A DNA stretch of 27,075 nucleotides from positions 1 to 27,075 of the forward strand of contig JACQSP010000049.1 in assembly GCA_016205905.1 (NCBI GenBank), read 5' to 3'. The position numbers and the translations under genes were made by a program. This document shows positions 22,947 through 27,075 of the stretch, in pieces. The notes below the pieces were generated by a model. The model was not told the DNA's origin. It made no database searches and worked only from the letters and a program-made list of their open reading frames with translations. This DNA comes from Candidatus Woesearchaeota archaeon (GTDB taxonomy: Archaea; Nanobdellota; Nanobdellia; Woesearchaeales; DSVV01). How positions within the stretch are numbered: position 1 is the first letter of the stretch; each line of letters opens with the position of its first letter.

Positions 22947-24062
22947 ATGAAATACTTATTATCATTGTCCAAGCAAAATTTGAAACTTTCATTATTTGAA
23001 GCGCTAGAACTGCTTGATGTAAAAAAGTATGAACTAAATGAAAATTTCTTGGTTGTTGACATTAATGATAAAAACAAAGCAAGAAAAGATACATTTGAAA
23101 AAAGTAAGTCAACAAAAGATACACCGAAAAAAGAGATATTAAATATATTCAAAAGATTAGCTTATACTAATTATGTTGACGAGGTTTTGTTTGAATCATC
23201 ATTAAAAGATTTGGTTGGAAAGATTAAACTCTTTAACTGGCAGGAACATTACAGCACAAATTTCTGCGTGAGAACCATAAACATTGAGCATGAAAATGAA
23301 AAGAAATATGCTGGAATTATATGGAATAAACTTAAAGCTCCTAAAGTGAACTTAACCACTCCCAAAACATTGTTTGTATTTGTCAAAGCAGATGCTAAAA
23401 TCTATGCAACAAAGCTGTTGTGGAAGAATCCTAAAACCTTTCTGAAAAGAAAAGCGCATTTAAGGCCAGCGCTGCATCCATCGTCATTAGATCCAAGACT
23501 GGCTAAAGCATGCGTTAATATTGCAGTTGGGATGAAAGATATTGCAACTGCAGTTAAAAATAAAGACAAAATTAAAGGCGCTGAAGTGAAAGATAATAGA
23601 AGCAAAACAACAGCGAAAATAACTATGAAAACAAGCGCGGAAATAACTGTGCTTGACCCGTTCTGCGGTTCCGGAGGGATATTAATAGAAGCTGGACTAA
23701 TGGGTTTTAATATTGTCGGCTGTGACATTGACAAAGAAATGCTTATCCGCGCAAAAACAAATTTAAGGCATTATAAAATAAAAAAGTTTAGTTTGGAACT
23801 GCATGATGCACTAAAATTAAACAGACAAGTTGATGCAATTGTTACAGATATTCCTTACGGATTAAATACTAAACCAGTAGATATTGATAAATTATTAAAA
23901 CAATTTCTTAAAAAAGCATATTTGTATACAAAACAAATGATTATAGCTTTTCCATCAACCATAAAATACAGAAAACTGCTGGGAAAATGGAAGCTAAAAA
24001 AAGAGTTTGAATATTATATCCATAAGAGTTTGACGAAAAGGATTATTTTGGTGGGGAGGTAA
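22947..24062 (+). CDS. tRNA (guanine-N2) methyltransferase, Trm-G10/Trm11-like
   Basis: A 371-residue S-adenosylmethionine-dependent enzyme, probably methylating guanine 10 of tRNA. Residues about 1-165 are an N-terminal and THUMP-like RNA-binding part. The linker R-P-A-L-H-P-S-S-L-D-P-R-L-A-K-A is a hallmark of this family. The catalytic domain has D-P-F-C-G-S-G-G (AdoMet loop), C-D-I-D-K-E and the active-site motif T-D-I-P-Y-G, with Ile where D-P-P-Y is usual. Lys/Thr-rich low-complexity inserts occur near 48-70 and 205-232, the second just before the AdoMet loop. It shares the promoter with the winged-helix gene. Confidence 0.88.
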   Translation: MKYLLSLSKQNLKLSLFEALELLDVKKYELNENFLVVDINDKNKARKDTFEKSKSTKDTPKKEILNIFKRLAYTNYVDEVLFESSLKDLVGKIKLFNWQEHYSTNFCVRTINIEHENEKKYAGIIWNKLKAPKVNLTTPKTLFVFVKADAKIYATKLLWKNPKTFLKRKAHLRPALHPSSLDPRLAKACVNIAVGMKDIATAVKNKDKIKGAEVKDNRSKTTAKITMKTSAEITVLDPFCGSGGILIEAGLMGFNIVGCDIDKEMLIRAKTNLRHYKIKKFSLELHDALKLNRQVDAIVTDIPYGLNTKPVDIDKLLKQFLKKAYLYTKQMIIAFPSTIKYRKLLGKWKLKKEFEYYIHKSLTKRIILVGR

Positions 24063-24117
24063 TTGTTGGAATGTGAATATTTAGGGTTTGAAGAACTAAA
24101 AAGATCAAAGCAATCAT

Positions 24118-26751
24118 TCAAAACCCAAAAGAATAAAACCCGCTGTCCTTCTTCCTGTTGCCGTTAGCCCTTTCTTCCTCTCTATCCTTATCCTTGTTGT
24201 CTGAGTCATCGTCTTCATTATCATCGTCCTCTTTATGATGTTTACCTTTGTTATCTTCGTCAGATTCTAAATTATTGTATTCATTATTGCTGTTATCATC
24301 ATTAGGTTCATTAAAGTTATTGTTATTCTCCTCTTTAGGTTCATTGAAGTTATTATTATTCTCTTTTTCATCTTCATTGTTATTTTTTTGAATGTTTTCA
24401 ATTAGTTCGTCATTTAATTTCTCTTCTGAGATTGTTTCATGATGAGGTTCACGATTATGTTCATGATAATGTTCTTCTTTTTTATATTCTTTTTTAAGCT
24501 CCTTGTTAAGCTTATTATATTCGTCATCTTTTACAACAACTGCATCTGTTTCATACTGCACAGCGTGCTCTTCTTCAGGCGTTAATTCAAATTCATAACT
24601 TTCACCAGAATCTTCTTCGCCTTCATTTGATTCCTCTTCTTCAGCAACACCTTCATATACTTCTTCTAAAGCCTGCTCAACCTCCTTGTTTACTTTTTGC
24701 TGATGCTCTGCACTTGTTTCCTCTTCTGGCTCTGAATAAACTTCAGTTTGAATATCAGAAAGGCCTATGTTCTTCTCTTCAATCTCCTTCTCAAGCTTTT
24801 TGTTTATATCCCTTTGAGCTGAATGTTTTTGATTTGAATTTTTATCATTATTACTAGAATGCTTGTCTGAATGCTCGCTCTCTTTTCCTATTTGCTCCAG
24901 CTGCTCAAGAACTTGCTGATAGTCATATTCTTCTTCATATTTTCCGTCATAAGTTTCCTGTGACTTTTCTTCAACTTCTTCAAGCATTAAGTTAACGTCT
25001 TCCTGTTTTTGCTTATTTTCCTCTTTGATAACATAAGTCTTTTCATTGCCTTCATCATCGTTAATCGGAAGATTTTTTAGTAGATTCTCTTCTTCTTTTG
25101 TTAATTGATATTCAAAATTTTGGTATGTTTGAGTTTGTTGCACTTTATCAGCCTCTTTTGCTTCATCTATGTTTAATTCATTAGGTTCATTATAATTAGT
25201 AGATTCATTATTTTTAGGATGTTGTTTAAAATGATCATCAGTCGGTTTAGGAAGAATTTGTTCTTCATGCTTGTTTTCTTCTGAAAGAGATGCTTTAATT
25301 TCTTGAGATACCCCTTCTGAGATTTTTGTATCTTGATTAGAATAATCCTGTTTTTCAGCAGAGCTAACAATCTGGCTGACAATCTCTTTTGCTATAAACG
25401 GCTGCTTGATTTCTTTCGCTGCTTTTAATGCTTTTGAGCGATTATATAATTCCTCTGTTAATTTAGAGAAAGAAACTTTTGGTGTAGACGCTGCAGGCGT
25501 TGCAGGCGCTTTTTTATACTCTGTATGGGAAGATAATGCCTCGACTTTAATCTGTGATTTTTGGGGCGCCTGTGACGGTATTTCATATCTCGCTTCTTCA
25601 GTTTGCAGGACTTGTGGTTGCTCATGCTCCTCAAATGCTGCATTGTCTACTTCATCAATATTATTATCTATTTTATTAGTTTCTTCTGTAAATCCATCTG
25701 TTTTTTCTTCAATATCATCTGATTCCTGTATAAGCTCCTCTGCATTTCCAACAGGAATTAACTCTTTAGGAACAGGCATAACTTCGAGAACATACAACTT
25801 TTTGTCATGATAAGCAAAATCTATTTTCTGCGGAGAATTATAAAAAGATTCAATTCTTTTTGATGCATCTGCAAGTTCTATGATCTGCCTGTCGTCTAAT
25901 TTTTGTTTCTCTGCATTTGCCTGAGAAATATCCATTTTTATTGTTGTCTTTGCATCAGGATCACAGATAAGCTTAATGGACTGTGTATGAATATCAAATG
26001 AAATCTTTTTTGTAAGTTTGTTGACGACATATCTATCGGGTGAAATTAATCCAGATGATATTGCCTCACCCAAGCCATAACATGCGCCTATAACGATTTC
26101 ATTTTTTGATTTTGAGGAAACTGTTGAAACCTTTGCTGCCTGATCTGTCTTGAGCATTTTTTGGACAATGACAGCCATGTTTGCCTGCTGGAGAAGATTG
26201 TTAGAGAGATAATAATGCAGTGCTTTTGGTGAGAATAAAGAAGCCCATGACGCTTTTATCATCTTAAGAAGCGCCTGCTCGCCTGTTACATTAAGAAAAA
26301 CAAGATGCGTTCTCGGCGCAATGTAAATGTTAGGACTGCTTCTTACGGCAACAAACGGCTCGTCGATAGGTTCATTTTTGCTCTTATCTGTCTTTGATTT
26401 TGCATTTTTTGAGCTGTCTTTCTTTAATGTATCAACATCGCTCAAGGTTTGATAGAATTCAAGTATCTCCTCTGTTATCTGCTCAGGCATCTCTGTTGAA
26501 ATGATTAATTTCTGTATTTCACTTGCCTGATTATGTAATTCAGTATAATTTTTAGTGTCAATCTCGCCCAATAATTTGCCAATTTCACCGGTTAAATTAG
26601 TTTCGTCAATAAACTGCTGAAATACTTTTGCGCCGATAACAAAACCCTCAGGAATATTAAAATTAGAGCTAAGCTCACCTAACAAAGAGGCCTTCTGGCC
26701 GTATTCTGCAATGTTCTCCTTTTTCAGCTTAAGCAAGGATGAGATTTCCAT
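24118..26751 (-). CDS. PEP-synthase-like N-domain with long acidic tail
   Basis: An 877-residue protein. Residues 1-335 match the PEP/pyruvate-binding (PPDK_N) domain: G-x-K-A-S-like start, I-P-E-G-F-V-I, V-A-V-R-S-S (Arg137), G-A-C-Y-G-L-G-E-A-I-S-S-G and a final L-Y-V-L-E-V-M-P. Full PEP synthase adds a phosphohistidine and a PEP-binding domain; both are absent. The usual S-S-A-T-x-E-D loop after Arg is S-S-P-N-I-Y, and the final Q-S-R-P is E-V-M-P, so catalysis is doubtful. Residues about 345-860 are Glu/Asn/Asp-rich, disordered and partly repetitive, ending G-F-Y-S-F-G-F. It may be a scaffold or sensor derived from PEP synthase. AGGTGATT precedes the ATG. Confidence 0.8.
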   Translation of the reverse strand: MEISSLLKLKKENIAEYGQKASLLGELSSNFNIPEGFVIGAKVFQQFIDETNLTGEIGKLLGEIDTKNYTELHNQASEIQKLIISTEMPEQITEEILEFYQTLSDVDTLKKDSSKNAKSKTDKSKNEPIDEPFVAVRSSPNIYIAPRTHLVFLNVTGEQALLKMIKASWASLFSPKALHYYLSNNLLQQANMAVIVQKMLKTDQAAKVSTVSSKSKNEIVIGACYGLGEAISSGLISPDRYVVNKLTKKISFDIHTQSIKLICDPDAKTTIKMDISQANAEKQKLDDRQIIELADASKRIESFYNSPQKIDFAYHDKKLYVLEVMPVPKELIPVGNAEELIQESDDIEEKTDGFTEETNKIDNNIDEVDNAAFEEHEQPQVLQTEEARYEIPSQAPQKSQIKVEALSSHTEYKKAPATPAASTPKVSFSKLTEELYNRSKALKAAKEIKQPFIAKEIVSQIVSSAEKQDYSNQDTKISEGVSQEIKASLSEENKHEEQILPKPTDDHFKQHPKNNESTNYNEPNELNIDEAKEADKVQQTQTYQNFEYQLTKEEENLLKNLPINDDEGNEKTYVIKEENKQKQEDVNLMLEEVEEKSQETYDGKYEEEYDYQQVLEQLEQIGKESEHSDKHSSNNDKNSNQKHSAQRDINKKLEKEIEEKNIGLSDIQTEVYSEPEEETSAEHQQKVNKEVEQALEEVYEGVAEEEESNEGEEDSGESYEFELTPEEEHAVQYETDAVVVKDDEYNKLNKELKKEYKKEEHYHEHNREPHHETISEEKLNDELIENIQKNNNEDEKENNNNFNEPKEENNNNFNEPNDDNSNNEYNNLESDEDNKGKHHKEDDDNEDDDSDNKDKDREEERANGNRKKDSGFYSFGF

Positions 26752-26785
26752 ATAATCACCTTTTTTATTGGATTTAGGCTATTGT

Positions 26786-26802
26786 TATATATAAATATAT
26801 TT
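26786..26802 (-). promoter_or_regulatory. Possible TATA box for the 26751 gene
   Basis: On the minus strand TATATTTATATATAAC lies 35-51 nt before the ATG at 26751, leaving room for the AGGTGATT ribosome site (26755-26762) in a leader of about 15 nt. The remainder of 26752-26918 shows no gene. Confidence 0.5.
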
Positions 26803-26918
26803 GTGCAAAAGGAGAAGAAGAGAGTATTTGTTAACAAGTAGTTATAAAAAACAAGAAAGCAGATAGATGGGATAATTTTTTGAGGAAAAGAGTATAGAAA
26901 ATACTGTGCCTTTTCGTT

Positions 26919-26953
26919 TTTTTTAGTTCCTGGCATGTCCAACCAGTTCACTA
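26919..26953 (+). repeat. Degenerate hairpin element, left copy
   Basis: TTTTTTTTAGTTCCTGG followed by CATGTCCAACCAGTTCAC. It keeps the T-run and AGTTC of the other left copies, but the GGC hairpin is reduced to TGG-CATGT-CCA. It stands directly before heptad array D, as at 11045. Confidence 0.6.
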
Positions 26954-26959
26954 AAAAAG

Positions 26960-27044
26960 GTAAAAGGTAAGAAGTAGGAGGTAAGAAGGAACAACTACGA
27001 TGTTATCATCGTACCTCTTACCTCAAACCTCTTACCTCTTACCT
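26960..27044. repeat. Heptad palindromic array, copy D
   Basis: The left arm reads GTAAAAG, GTAAGAA, GTAGGAG, GTAAGAA; then GGAACAAC and the TACGATG / TTAT / CATCGTA hairpin; then CCTCTTAC, CTCAAAC, CTCTTAC, CTCTTAC. Outer hairpin elements lie on both sides, as in copy B. Confidence 0.9.
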
Positions 27045-27046
27045 TC

Positions 27047-27075
27047 ATTTGTGACGGTGGACTGCGTCCCACAAA
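27047..27075 (-). repeat. GGAC-hairpin element, cut by the window end
   Basis: TTTGTGACGGTGGAC-TGC-GTCCCACAAA. It is the right outer arm of array D, identical in its core to the copy at 15159, and continues past the window. Confidence 0.75.

Noticed and set aside
26724..26951. 75-codon minus-strand frame
   Set aside because: It overlaps the start of the PEP-synthase-like gene in another frame, covers its promoter and a hairpin element, and looks like random hydrophobic sequence.

Overview
The window reads as a piece of an AT-rich archaeal chromosome, most likely a DPANN lineage close to Woesearchaeota or Pacearchaeota. Evidence: aIF5A with the hypusine loop, ribosomal protein L40e, a Trm-G10/Trm11-type and a TrmJ-type tRNA methyltransferase, a bacterio-opsin-activator HTH protein, an archaeal type IV pilus-like ATPase with its membrane platform, TATA boxes about 25 nt before starts, AGGTGA-type ribosome sites, and a tRNA-Phe gene without encoded CCA. 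The phylum is inferred from protein style (Cys-rich secreted proteins, DUF5667-like domain, small winged-helix protein), not from a marker tree.

Layout. 1-4250: a hairpin cluster, two secreted proteins built of short Cys-containing repeats, and an HPF-like protein on the minus strand. 4615-11019: a 49-aa ribbon-helix-helix protein, a 102-bp tandem duplication that copied the start of the next gene, the secretion/pilus ATPase carrying a 498-aa intein inside its Walker B region, and a TadC-like membrane protein. 11375-14799 (minus): malic enzyme, class V aminotransferase/cysteine desulfurase and a small membrane protein. 14800-18500: a 154-bp MITE-like element, a Bat-type regulator, a lipoprotein with 45-residue repeats, two very small proteins and tRNA-Phe. 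18493-22196: single-stranded DNA-binding protein (minus), then aIF5A, L40e, a site-2 protease, TrmJ and a 41-aa protein (plus). 22537-26751: winged-helix protein and tRNA guanosine methyltransferase sharing one TATA box, then a PEP-synthase-like N-terminal domain with a very long acidic tail.

The most unusual material is between the genes. Four palindromic arrays of 7-nt units (GTAAGAG on the left, CTCTTAC on the right) surround one conserved core, all four in the same orientation and 7-10 kb apart. A second family of short GGAC/GTCC hairpins lies at gene 3' ends and also brackets two of the heptad arrays. A third family consists of paired hairpins whose geometry (14-bp stem with 22-nt loop; 11-bp stem with 16-17-nt loop) is kept while stem sequences change, at three loci. 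The tRNA-Phe acceptor stem has two A-C mismatches as encoded contiguously, but becomes perfect if a 43-nt intron flanked by a bulge-helix-bulge-like fold is removed. Several enzymes carry Asn/Lys/Glu-rich low-complexity inserts at loop positions.
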